Part shown: in pieces, positions 46,723 to 58,582 of the stretch | How the letters are laid out: each line of letters starts with the position of its first letter | Position numbering within the stretch: the stretch's first letter is position 1 | Assembly (NCBI GenBank): GCA_949318235.1 | Contig: OX439133.1 | Span: forward strand, 13,379,646 to 13,443,645 | Reading direction: 5' to 3' | DNA length: 64,000 nt | From: Ecdyonurus torrentis | Lineage: Eukaryota > Arthropoda > Insecta > Ephemeroptera > Heptageniidae | Program-made: the position numbers and the translations under genes | Notes under the pieces: generated by a model | What the model was told of the DNA's origin: nothing | Databases searched by the model: none | What the model saw: the letters and a program-made list of their open reading frames with translations, nothing else

Positions 46723-46872
46723 TCCATAACAAAAACAGATGGAATGTCTCATACCAAACTGAAACTTCAACAGGAATAACTGTTGTGATGACCATGCATA
46801 ATAAATTTTGTAAGTATTTTATATTTCACCAAAATTGCAGCTAATGCAAATTATTGTCAACAGAATATGTTG

Positions 46873-47031
46873 CCCTTGTTGCGTCCAAGGGGTGTACTTG
46901 CATTTGGTCAGATCTGATGATGTGCACACATCTGCCATAAGCTTAACGCAAAACAAAGTGCAAGTACGCCCTTTGTGGTACTGGATAAAAATGAAAGTAC
47001 ACCCTTTGGACACAACAAGGGATCTGCAGGA
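46873..47031. mobile_element. Small foldback element, GTACNCCCTTTGG type
   Basis: cccttgttgcgtccaagggg and ccctttggacacaacaaggg are inverted; inside is gcaagtacgccctttgtgg. The subterminal motif resembles that of the larger element at 47.8 kb. Confidence 0.65.
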
Positions 47032-47137
47032 TGAAAAAGTAACCATTATAACAAGAAATCAAGTAGTGATAAGCAATTAAGTGATAGGTAACAATAAGTT
47101 CTGCTCTAGTTAATTACACATTGAGCAAGGACATTAC

Positions 47138-47705
47138 CTTCAAGTATAAGCTCCTCCTTCTTGACGAGGATGCGGATTGGATTGCGCATGTAGGATTTGC
47201 TCACTTCTAACACAACCTGAGGCATTGTAGCAGACACCAAGATCACCTGAAATAAAAATCAACGGGTAACAAAAAAATTAAATAAATACCATTTGCTTGA
47301 CGAGCCAAATCAAAATTTCATATAAATCCCTCATTTTATTATTTTGCAAATATTATCGAACTCTTGATTGAAAAACAAAATAAAATCTGGCGGTTTAAAT
47401 AGCTACAACAAGCTAAAACAAGGTAATTATGGAAAGTTGATCAGTGAAAAATACAGACCTGCAAATCCTCACAGCGCAGTCAGTGGTCGAGCCCTCGAGA
47501 CAACATTTCATCAGCCTCATCCAGTACAAAGATCTTGATGTGGCTTGTACTTAGTGCTCTACGGCTGATCATGTCATACTCGGCCTGGTGTTCCCACAAC
47601 AACGTGAGCTCCTGCTTCCAAGCGACGGATGTCCTCGCGAACGTTTGTTCCACCAATGCAAGCACGGCAGTTGGCCTTCATGAAGTCTCCGAGAGCAATC
47701 ATAAC
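47138..47705 (-). pseudogene. eIF4A-like DEAD-box helicase fragment, two exons, broken
   Basis: Exon 47705-47459 encodes [20 protein letters not shown], then VVVGTPGRV (motif Ib), a two-base-loss frameshift giving TGA, then [20 protein letters not shown] and ADEMLSRG (motif II DEAD). After SRG about ten codons are missing before a remnant that ends in EDLQ at the donor. Exon 47246-47138 encodes [20 protein letters not shown] and [13 protein letters not shown] (motif III SAT). Intron positions and splice signals are kept, so this is a piece of a duplicated gene, not a retrocopy. The ATP-binding N-terminus and the C-terminal helicase domain were not found nearby. eIF4A unwinds mRNA 5' leaders; this copy cannot encode a working one. 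Confidence 0.85.
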
Positions 47706-47809
47706 CTTTTGAATCCATAAATACAATAAATATATATGCGAGAATATCAGAATTAAAAATATATAATATGTTTACCAATTTACACCTAAAAATTGGTATT
47801 AAATCATAA

Positions 47810-49353
47810 CGATGGAGCTGCGGCCAAAGGGCGTATGTGCAATTGGCCAGTTTGCAGCAAAAGGCGTATGTGCGTTTGGCTAGTTTTCAGCAGAGGGCGT
47901 ATGTGCATTTGGCCAGTTTGCAGCAGAGGGCGTATGTGCATTTTTCATAATTTTACAGGAGAGACAAAAAACTGTTTAAAACATTGAAACAATAAGAAGA
48001 AGGAAATTAAATGTTTAAGTCAAGTGCATTTTTTGGCAAATTAAAATGTTTATAATAAAGAATTTTATTATGTACTTTTAGTTTTAACAAATATTATTAG
48101 TAAAATATGGTAGATTTTTTTTTCAACAAATACTATGTGGAATAATTTTTTGAAATACAAAAGAAAATTGTTTCTGTTTTGAATGAATTTTGTTTTCTCA
48201 AAAAATTGATTATCCAAGTAATTATTATTTTATATATTAAATTTATTGTATTCTTTTGTGCATTATTATATATACTTAAAAAGTAAGAAATTGAAGTGTG
48301 GGTGAAGGCGAAATCACGCCGAAATCTCAAGATATCGCTGTATATCGCGATCACGTAGTCACAGTTGAATCATTAATTTTCTCTAATTAAACTAGTGCGA
48401 TGATACTATACCGCCAATCTTATTTTTTGGTGAAAATAATTAGAATCAACACCAGTTTTGCCTATATCTATATCTGCCATTATTTCTCGATCCGAAAATT
48501 ACGTAAAATACTTTGAGTTTGCTACAGAGTAAATTTTTTAATATCACAAAAAACTAAAAAAGAAAAAAGGAAGAAATAAAGATAAAATGTAAAATTATTA
48601 TATCTAAAAAGATAATTAAATTAAAAAATTAATTTAAAGTTTAACTATATCAGAAATCCAATGATAATCCATTTGAATTTACTTTGCAATTTCCATGCAC
48701 AGGATAAATTTAAAAACATCAAAATAAATGAATCTACATATTTCCATCAAATTATGATCTTTTTCCCGTCATTTATTAAAAAAATATATATAATATACAT
48801 CATTTTCTGACGTCATCATGTTAATAATAGCCAACAACAGAAAAAAATCTAACAAATACTACCCAAACAAACTTTCATAAAATTCTGAAAATATATTGGG
48901 ATTCAACATAATTGATAGGAGTTATATTTATTTAATTTCACCCTTTTTTATATTTTGGTTAAAAAATGCAAATTAATACCGAAATTCATTAAATATAACG
49001 TAGTTCATCATTTAGTAGCAACATTATACAAGTGGTAACCCTGCTGTTGCACATACGCCTTTACAATCTCTAGTTGGCCAAACCGTTTTCCGCTAAAGTA
49101 GTGCAATATATTTCGTATGTATATTTAAAAATAATAGTCAAAAACACATAAAAATTACAGGGAACATGTAAAATAATACCCTTTTTAATAAAATGAAATA
49201 ATATCGTTTTGGCCAGAAATGCACATACGCCCTTTGTTCAACTGGCCAAAATTGCACATACGCCCTTTGTTTAACTGGCCAAAAATGCACATACGCCCTT
49301 TGTGGGGCGACCTTGAAATGCACATACGCCCTTTGGCCGCAGCCACAGCGATA
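47810..49353. mobile_element. Foldback element with tandem subterminal repeats, ~1.54 kb
   Basis: Left end gctgcggccaaagggcgtat is the inverse of right end atacgccctttggccgcagc. Each end carries about four tandem units of roughly 35 bp (ggccagtttgcagcagaggg-cgtatgtgcatt), inverted between ends. The AT-rich middle has no coding frame; a stray internal unit is at about 49043-49080. Confidence 0.82.
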
Positions 49354-50825
49354 AGTGTTTTTGTCTTTCATTAAATTTTATGTTACACATGCCTCTTGAT
49401 TTTTGTATTTATATGTACATGCATAATATTGCATACATATTATACATATTAAATACATACATGAGAGAGAGGGAGAGAGAGAGAACATGCCGGTACAGTA
49501 TGCATATGCATGCACATCTACGTATAATCAAAATTGTAACATCGTTGGGACATAAAATACTATAAATTAACCTACGATAAAATTTTCAGAACCCGTGACC
49601 ATCAGATACTAGAGAATATAATTATTGAAATTAATTATTGAAACTAACACTTCAAAAAATCATGACTTAAATTCTAGCATGGTGACTCTTTTTTTTTTTT
49701 TTTTTTTTTTAATTGTTGAAGTACTACATACATAATATATTACATATATGTACATACATTGATACATATGAAATGCATGAAATGCAAGAGAAAATGTATG
49801 AAACAAGGTATGAGACTGGAGGAAGCAAGTGAAGTATGTCAGGATAGGAAGTTGTGGAGGTCTATATCAGGCACTGGGTCAGGACAGGATAAAACATCTG
49901 TGTTGTTGTCTTTTACCCCAAAAGGGATTATAGCGTCATGATATGTATGTATGTATGATACATATATTCTATACTGTGTGTACATACCACCATGAATGTA
50001 TATTGGGCACGTAAAACTGCCCGCGTTTCTTGGATGACAATTATAAAACAATAATGTACGTATGTATGTAATCATACACATGTATGTAAAAAAATGTATG
50101 TACATATGTATGTACCAATCTGTCTCTCTTTGTTATCATGTCAAGTGATGTGTATAGGCATTAATAGGTGCAATGATGATATTATCTACATATTAAAGTA
50201 ATTAACTTTTAATTAGGCTCTACACGCACTTAAAACTCAAATCAAATAATTGCAAACACATAATTTTCTACCATTGAAAATTATGACGCCTTGTTCGATC
50301 GTAAAGTTTCACACATTCAAAGAACATACAAAAGCTGTATAAATAGTTCCTTGTTCAAGTACACAAATAAATTAATACATTATAGATTTTACTTACCACA
50401 TATTTAGTGTATAATTTAATGTACATTTAATTTAATTAGAAGTTCCGAAATCTTCTCAGAACATCGCGGAACACTTTTCACATGACGGCCATGTTGTGAG
50501 CACGTTGTGAGTGAAGGAGGAAATGCGCATGATGCGCATCAACAGACAATTTTTAAACCATCCAATCACGCGCAAGGAAACTTTTGCGCGCAAATTATTT
50601 CAAACACTTAAGAATGACGGACATCTCGAACACAAGTTTTTTTTATTTATATTTACAGAGTGGTATCATTTATATTAAAATCAACGGCGCCATATGTGAG
50701 CACCAAATAACATAGGCCAGTATAGGTAAATGACACATTTTGGCAGTTTTTAAATACATAGCAATATTTTGGAGAGCATGCTATCGCGATGAAAATGAGA
50801 AAAAGAGGTAAAATGGTATAATTAT
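49354..50825. other. AT-rich DNA, no gene seen
   Basis: Contains many tacatacatgta-like ATGT repeats (49400-50120), a T tract (about 49689-49710) and a less AT-rich patch at about 50450-50590. Confidence 0.55.
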
Positions 50826-50827
50826 AA

Positions 50828-52020
50828 AAAAAGTAGTCGATTTTTCGAAATCTGCACGCGGAATACTTTTTTATATACCAAAATTCATCCCATGCATTGA
50901 GGAGCTTAAAAAACTATAATTTGAGTGACTCGATTTTTACAGATTTTTTTAACTGTGAAACCATAGTCGATATTTTGGATTTTTCTTACGTCATAAATAT
51001 ATATAATTAAATGTTTTTATACTGAAATGTATTTTAAGCACCTATTAGCACACTTTCTATACAGAACAGTTTTTGGCTTAAAAGTAAAACTCGTGAATAT
51101 TTTGTAAATGACGTAAGAAAAATCCAAAATATCGTCTATGGTTTTACAGTTCAAAAAATCTGTAAAAATCGGGTCACTCAAAGTATAGTTTTTTGAGCTC
51201 CCCAATGCATGGGATTAATTTTGGTATATAAAAAAAATAGTCGATTTTTTAAAATTTGCACTCGGACTTAACCGCGATTTTCATATCTACTCTCGTCAGA
51301 GGCGAAGTCCGCGTGCAGATTTCGAAAAATCGACTACTTTTTTTATATACCAAAATTCATCCCATGCATTGGGGAGCTCAAAAAACTATACTTTGAGTGA
51401 CCCGATTTTTACAGATTTTTTGAATTGTAAAACCATAGACGATATTTTGGATTTTTCTTACGTCATTATAATTCAACATTTTTATACTGAAATGTATTTT
51501 AAGCACCTTAGCACACTTTCTATACAGAAAAATTGTTGGCTACAATAAACTCATGAATATATTAAACGTATAAGAAAAATCCAAAATATCGACTATGGTG
51601 CACAGTTCAAAAAATCTGTAAAAATCGGGTCACTCAAAGTATAGTTTTTTGAGCTCCCCAATGCATGGGATGAATTTTGGTATATATATAAAAAAGTAGT
51701 CGATTTTTCGAAATCTGCACGCGGACTTATCTCTGACGAGTGTAGATATGAAAATCGCGGTTAAGTCCGAGTGCAAATTTAAAAAAATCGACTACTTTTT
51801 TTATATACCAAAATTCATCCCATGCATTGGGGAGCTCAAAAAACTATACTTTGAGTGACCCGATTTTTACAGATTTTTTGAACTTTAACCAAATAGTCGA
51901 TATTTTGGATTTTTCTTACGTCATTTAAAATATTCACGAGTTTGTAGCCAACAAATTTTCTGTATAGTAAGTGTGCTAAGGTGCTTAAAATACATTTCAG
52001 TAAAAAAACATTGAATTATA
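50828..52020. repeat. Cluster of alternating inverted repeats, ~160-bp arm
   Basis: One arm (tagtcgatttttcgaaatct..ttggatttttcttacgtcat) occurs about five times in alternating orientation near 50828, 51100, 51310, 51555 and 51785. Links between arms (ttaaccgcgattttcatatc) are also inverted, so the cluster is itself a larger palindrome centred near 51515. Confidence 0.85.
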
Positions 52021-52427
52021 AGTTGAGTGGCATAGAAAAAATCGGGACTGAAAATCGGGATTTTTGTAAAAGTTGTTAAATTTAAAAAATGATTAAAAAT
52101 AAAAAATTATCAAAACTAAGGAAAATATTGTGCCAGGATGGTTACAATTAAATTAAAATCTTTATTAAAATTTAATATTTCAGTTTTAATTATTAAATTT
52201 GGACGTCATAAAGCTCGTTTCCAAATGAAAAAAAAAAAAAAAAAAAAAAACGCGGCTGTCATACAGAGAAAAAAAATTGTTCAATATTATAATTATATTA
52301 TATATATATATATATATTAATATTTATTATTATTATTTTTTTATATTATGTTATTTCGCAAAAGAAAATATAGCAAGAGGAGGAGTTTCTTTATTATAAG
52401 AAAGGTCACTCGCTTCATATTATAAGG

Positions 52428-53497
52428 CCATATGTGTGTTGAATTTCACAAGGCTAAGCCGAAAATTGGGGTGGCAGGGGGGAGGAAACTAACATTCAAT
52501 AGCGGCGCGATTGTAAAAATTGGCTGTGGTTTAAAAAATATGCAAGTTATCAAAAAATAGTTCTATTAACAAATAAAGTAGACATTCTAAGGATTATTTT
52601 GATATATTAATAGTTAAAGGAATAGACCAGAGAAAAACATAAGCATTTATTTATATCACAAAACACTAGATGGGATTTACATAAATAACATTAGTTTGTC
52701 TCAAAACCCAACAGTAGCTCCGTAGCAGTGATCAGAAAATTCGATTTATGCAACCTGCACAACATTTTCATACTAATTTTTGCATGTTTCTGACGTCATA
52801 AACATGAATTTTCACGCAAATTGCATACTTTACAGCTTTTTCACGCTCTCTTGTGGGGTTACATTAACATTGTGGTAAAAATTGTCATCAGTTTTGAAGA
52901 TCCCATTTCGTGTTTATTTATTAAAAAGCACATGTTGTTTTATGTGGTCTATGGCTTTAAAATTAAACCAGCGGTAAAGGAGATACAGCGCGCTGAAGGT
53001 CAGATTTCTATGCTAAAATACGACAAATGCCATACTTTTAAACATATGATATGCACAAATATTGTTTTTAATCACCATTTATCATCACCCCCTTTGAATT
53101 AGACGGGTTTTAGAACATAATTCGCACCTTTTTGCAACCCCAGAAATTAGGGTAGTTTAATTTATTTTAAGGGTGTAAGGTGTAATTTTAGCTGCTAATT
53201 TGATGAAAACTATTAAATTTTACCCTTCAAGTATGGCATTTGTCGTATTTTAGCATAGAAATCTGACCTTCAGCGCGCTGTATCTCCTTTACCGCTGGTT
53301 TAATTTTAACTATTAATATATCAAAATAATCCTTAGAATGTCTACTTTATTTGTTAATTGAACTATTTTTTGATAACTTGCATATTTTTTAAACCACAGC
53401 CAATTTTTACAATCGCGCCGCTATTGAATGTTAGTTTCCCTCCCCCCTGCCACCCCAATTTTCGGCTTAGCCTTGTGAAATTCAACACACATATAAA
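52428..53497. mobile_element. Large palindrome interrupted by a family 5 element
   Basis: tatgtgtgttgaatttcaca and tgtgaaattcaacacacata are the ends; arms of roughly 260 bp match nearly perfectly (cttcagcgcgctgtatctcc and its complement). The left arm is split at TTAA. Confidence 0.85.
52614..52960 (+). mobile_element. Family 5 TTAA element nested in a palindrome
   Basis: TTAA-AAGGAATAGACCA style start and tggtctatggc-TTTAA style end; nearly identical to 11476-11820. Excising it with one TTAA recreates the complement of the right arm. Confidence 0.88.
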
Positions 53498-53719
53498 CTA
53501 ATGTGTGATAAAGAATACATATTTTGAATTTTAAAACTATCTTATTTCTAACGGAAGTTATAGGTGTTGACATGAGTGCGCCAATTTTCGGATTTTTCGG
53601 GATGACGCAAGCGTTTTTGAGAGGAGGTATTTTGATATTTTGTTATTTATAGTACTGGGTACAAAATATCAAAAAATCAGCTTTGGAACCATTATTTTGA
53701 CCTAAAACCACATCATGCC

Positions 53720-54159
53720 TACACTAATAATATTCATGTTAATTTTATTACACTATACTGATATTATTTCCAAAATTTAAGACATAAAAACCATTTATTA
53801 TTATATTATTAATTAAAATATATTAATTTCTTAAATTGTCAGTTTGAATTTTATTGTATTTTTTTAAACCTTCGTATATTTTTTTTCTCCACTTTACTTC
53901 TTGCGTATAACGTATAATCGATACATCATACATCATATGTTTGTACATATATGTATACATTATTATATTTTTGAAAGCTTTGAAATTTAATATTAATTGG
54001 TTTCAAACAAATATTAAGCCCCACGCACGCTGAATTAGTAAATTCTGTGGCTCACGACAGCATTACACCTTTTTTTATATAATATTTGTGAATTATAAAT
54101 ATGTAGAGCTGCAATTTAAACCAGCTCGAGCACCCACCCGGACCAAACTTTTTGGGTAC

Positions 54160-54194
<35 letters not shown>

Positions 54195-55034
54195 GAACCC
54201 GGGTTTTGTGCATTTAGCTCCAGAACGAGCCAGCTCAAGTTGAACCGTGAATGACGTACACGAGAATTTCTTTGTTGTTTCAAAGTGTTTTATTTTTTTG
54301 CTTTTTGTTTTGTTTGGTTTTTTAATTAATTTACGACTTTTGACTTAAACAAACATTATATTTGTATACAATGAAAAGCGGGCTTTTTCCGTCACAGGCT
54401 CGAGAGCTTGTTTTTATACATCGGCTCAAATGTTAAGGTTACCAAGTTTGAGCTCATTTTTCGGATGTAAGCTTGATTTTTAAGCTGAACAGGGGCCGGA
54501 CAGTAGATCCGGTCTAAAAAAAATAAATTTTTTTATAGCTCTAATTACAAACCTACATATATAGTGTTCTTGGGTTCTTGCTGTGTTTTTTTTTTTTTTT
54601 TTTTTTTTTCTTTCCTATTTCATTTGCATTTTTTATAATACTCTATAACAGTTAATTATTCCTTCAATGAAGAAAAAAATATTTTTCTTCTACATCCATT
54701 TTTGTCTACTAACTTTTTTAAGCTTGCTAAAGAATAAAATTTTTAATTTCTCCTAAGCAGCTCCGGCAGCCAAAGCTCATACAACAGATCAAATGCTATA
54801 TATGGTTTAATTGTATACTTTTCCTATATAAATAGTTTTACACGTAGTTGTAAAGAGAGAAAAAAGAAAAAGTTAGTTCGGAATTAGCGTTAAAAAACAC
54901 GTGCCACGCCCCCCTTTTTAAAAAAATTTCGCCTGCGGCGCAATAAACTGGGGGGCTGGCGCTCGAATCCCCAGACCCCCCATTGGGTGCGGGCCAACTC
55001 GGACGTTAGCTCCACGGGCCAAATGCTCTCAAGC
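53720..55034. mobile_element. hAT element, truncated copy (inverse of 59.6-60.85 kb)
   Basis: The right terminus gccggccctg and about 1.3 kb inward are the reverse complement of 59627 to about 60850 (ccacgggccaaatgctctca, ccccacgcacgctgaatt). The opposite end is missing. An A tract lies at about 54163-54191. Confidence 0.8.
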
Positions 55035-55203
55035 CGGCCCTGACAATATATATATATTAAGTTAATTATTATTAAATTTATATTTTAAATTTACCGTATA
55101 AGTGAAAGTAAATTATACATTGTTTATAAAAGTTAGTAATCCATTGTTTGTTTGTTGTTGTTGTTTTCTTCTTTTTTTTCTGATGTTTTGTAATTTGTAA
55201 TGT

Positions 55204-55205
55204 TG

Positions 55206-55253
<48 letters not shown>
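55204..55253. repeat. (ATA)n microsatellite
   Basis: About 16 uninterrupted trinucleotide units at the left edge of a family 4 MITE. Confidence 0.9.
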
Positions 55254-55257
<4 letters not shown>

Positions 55258-55259
<2 letters not shown>

Positions 55260-55490
55260 GAAAAATATAGAAGAAACCAGCAAGGGCCTTATACCATAGT
55301 GAAGCTCCATAGTTTGATAAAAATCTTGCTAGCACAGTGTTTTTTTTTTTTGTTTTTTTTTTTTTTTTTTTTTTTTAAATCTCTATCTGCGCTAGCAAGG
55401 ATTTTTGTCAAACTACAGTACTCTTTTTCACTATATAATGGTAAAGTCCCTTGCTGATTTCCTCTATCCTTTTCTTTTATATCATTAACC
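55258..55490. mobile_element. Family 4 MITE
   Basis: agaagaaaccagcaagggcc..ataaaaatcttgctagcaca on the left; tgcgctagcaaggatttttg..cctctatccttttctttt on the right. Confidence 0.78.
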
Positions 55491-55827
55491 TAACTGGGAT
55501 GGTTTATATTTTCCTTAATTTTGCATTTGATATAATAGAAATATTTGATAGAAAGTAATAGGAAAAATTGGGGAATGGGAGATAGTAGATAGTATGAGCA
55601 TATACACTGACAGGGACACCGTGGTAAAGACAAAAAATTCTAATAGAAAGAGAGCATCATAAAATAGGGAATGATCCGAATGATGGCTTGCATTTGGTTT
55701 AGTTGGCATGAGCTTTTGTGCATATATAGCACATGCACTGTCAGTTTCAGTTGCTCAGCATTTCAGCTGTATTTCAGTGACGCTCGCTTTCAACAGAGCA
55801 ATACAAGCAATCGACTGTACATACAAA

Positions 55828-57411
55828 CAGTGGCGGCCCAATAGAGGGGGATGAGGGGACATTTCCCCCGGGCGCCGGGGTAAAAAGGGCGCCGGAGTAA
55901 AAAGGGCGCACGGCGAGAGAAATTAATGCCTAATAAATTAGTATAAAAACTACAATAATACAACCTAAAAGACAAAAACATATGAAATTGAAGTTTGATA
56001 ATGCACGATCTGTAAAATAGTAATGCACTTTATTGTCAGCATTTTATGTAAAATGAAAATGATTTAAAAAATCAATTTTTTATATAATTTTTAATTTTAT
56101 TATTATTATTTTTTTTTTTTTTAATTAACCAAGGAACAGTTTTCTATCCTCCACAAATAATTATTTGTGGAGTTAATAAAGTAACTTAAAAGTTTCAGCT
56201 TAAATAAAATATTCCGCGAATTTAGAATTATGCAATGTATATATTATAATACTAAAACGTCAAGCTCTTCGTACGCAAAATTTTACTTGAACAACTTCTG
56301 AACAAAAAATACTTCTATAATATACAGAGGAACTTTTATTAAATTTGAGTTTAAAAACGATTTTTACGAGATTGTTATTGTTTTTTACCGAGATCAAAAA
56401 TATTGCAAATTGCATATTTAAATTTAAATGAATCAATTTAAAAAAAAAAAAAAAAAAATTGAAAATTTGTTGTGGATAAATCCAATCAATTTTTAGAACC
56501 AAAACTTTACAACCTGGAAAGTATTTTCTAAAACCTGAAAAAATAATAATAATTCAAAGCATATGGGTCAAAATTAGGGTTCAAATGCTCAAATATAGAT
56601 TCATTAGCATTTAACGACACTTTCACACTCTGTTGTGACAACATTCAGTTTTTTTTTTTTTTTTTTTTTTAATTTTAATTTTGGGTACAGCACACTCTAT
56701 AATTATACTTAATACAGAAAACAAAAATACAATCCTACCCTAAAGTACGTATACACTATAGGGTGTATGCGGATGACGTCATATTTATTGCGCTTGGAGG
56801 CCATACTGGAGTAGTGAATAACATTGCTCAGAGCATAGGAAAAACTTCATTTAATAAGCCAATTTTCTTTGGGAAATTGGTTAAATTTTTTGTTATTGTT
56901 ATTTTTCTCAGATACTTGAGATACAAATTCAACATATTTACAGCATCAATGTTCTCAAAAATATTGCATATAGTGTTTAGTGTTTTTAAACTGGCAAAAT
57001 GATTTTTTTCCCTATGCCGCACCCATGTTATTGAGTTATCCAACATGGCGTCGACTTTAACATGAATGCATAGACCCTATATACCTTAATATAAATGTCG
57101 TAAAGAAATTTTTAAAAAGCATTTTAGAATCATTTTCTTATATATTGAAGAAAAAATATCAACATTTTTCTTCGATTTTTTACTCAAAATGGTGTAAAAA
57201 ATATTATATTTGCAGTACTTGAATTGTAATAGCAAATTCTTTTAGGTATACTAATTTTGCATTTTATACCAAAAAGGGGCGTGGCCCCAAAAAATTCGCG
57301 CCTGCGGCGCAATATGGGGGCTTCGCCCCATTCTCCTGATTTTGCTATTTCTACGGGTGGGGCGCACCGCGAGTTAATCCCCCGGGCGCCCAATTTGACG
57401 GGCCGCCACTG
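55828..57411. mobile_element. hAT-type element, 1.58 kb, 8-bp TSD
   Basis: CAGTGGCGGCCC and GGGCCGCCACTG termini with GC-rich subterminal cccccgggcgcc on both sides. Target duplication CATACAAA at 55820-55827 and 57412-57419. No transposase frame; AT-rich interior contains a family 11 MITE. Confidence 0.9.
56757..57082. mobile_element. Family 11 MITE inside the hAT element
   Basis: TATAGGGTGTATGC and GCATAGACCCTATA ends; same sequence family as 23650-23957, with gatgacgtcat near the left end. Confidence 0.8.
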
Positions 57412-57783
57412 CATACAAATACATACAATACTTTCATCCTGGGTTAGAAATTTGTCTTTACCACATGTCCCTGTCTGTGTATATATATGCTCATTACTCT
57501 TCCATTCCCCAATTTTTCTTTATATGTGTTTATTCTATCAAATGTTTTTTTTTTTATTATTATTATTATCAATCTCTAATTTAACCTGCGTTGATATAAA
57601 GGTCGAAAAAAGTTTTTTTTTTTTTTCTTGAAAGTAGGTGAAAAAATTAGCGTAAATTGTAAATTCTTAACATAATTATAAAAACAAATTAAGTTTATTA
57701 TTATTATTTATTTATAAACTTATATTATCAAGTATAATATATTTTCCCAAAAAAATGTATATTGAATTACTTAAAAAAAAATC

Positions 57784-57785
<2 letters not shown>

Positions 57786-57860
<75 letters not shown>
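57786..57860. repeat. (AT)n microsatellite
   Basis: About 35 TA units. Confidence 0.9.
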
Positions 57861-57863
<3 letters not shown>

Positions 57864-58373
57864 ATAGTATAATAATCTATAACATTATATTTTAAATTAT
57901 TTAAACCTGCGTATATATCACATTATAAAGAATACAATAAGTTGGATTAAGTATGTAACTGACTGTATACTGTTAAATATTTGCGTTCAATGTAGAGGAC
58001 TGTAGCCTGATTTCGCCCAATAAAAAGATATAAATAAATAAACGCTATTTCAATTATATAGATTATTTTCCTAGTTTAACTTTTTGAAATATTCTTATAT
58101 ATAGGAAGGGTCTGGACTCCGGACCCGTTACAAAAAATGTTGGGTCTGGTTTAAAAGAGCTAATCCGGATCCGTGAATCTTTTTTTTAAAAGGGGGGGGG
58201 GGGGGTCCGAGACCGTTAAAAATTGACACTATACATCCAGGTCCAGTTTTTCTATAAAAAAAAATATTTGTATTAAATAAGTTGAATTTATTCCGATAAA
58301 AAACTTTTGTGAATTAGAATTTTATTACATTGCAACATATAAAAAAAAAGATTGCAAAGGGACGCTAAATAAT

Positions 58374-58505
<132 letters not shown>

Positions 58506-58582
58506 TCCAAAAAAAAAATATATACTCAATTGTTTGATTTGCATTATTATACATCTTGTTAATTAGCCAATAAATAATGAAT

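Larger units (their letters stand above)
55540..57565. mobile_element. Family 8 hairpin interrupted by a hAT element
   Basis: Left aggaaaaattggggaatggg..gacagggacaccgtggtaaa and right tttaccacatgtccctgtct..ccattccccaatttttcttt are inverted; the middle is occupied by the element at 55828-57411. Confidence 0.72.

Noticed and set aside
52821..53102. 93-codon frame in the large palindrome
   Set aside because: It crosses the boundary of the family 5 insertion and the palindrome arm, so it is a chance fusion of two repeats.
56570..56590. tRNA T-loop-like gggttcaaat
   Set aside because: No matching acceptor stem, anticodon arm or B-box/A-box pair nearby.
57257..57631. 124-codon plus-strand frame
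   Set aside because: It spans the GC-rich hAT terminus and its flank; crossing the target duplication shows it is not a gene.
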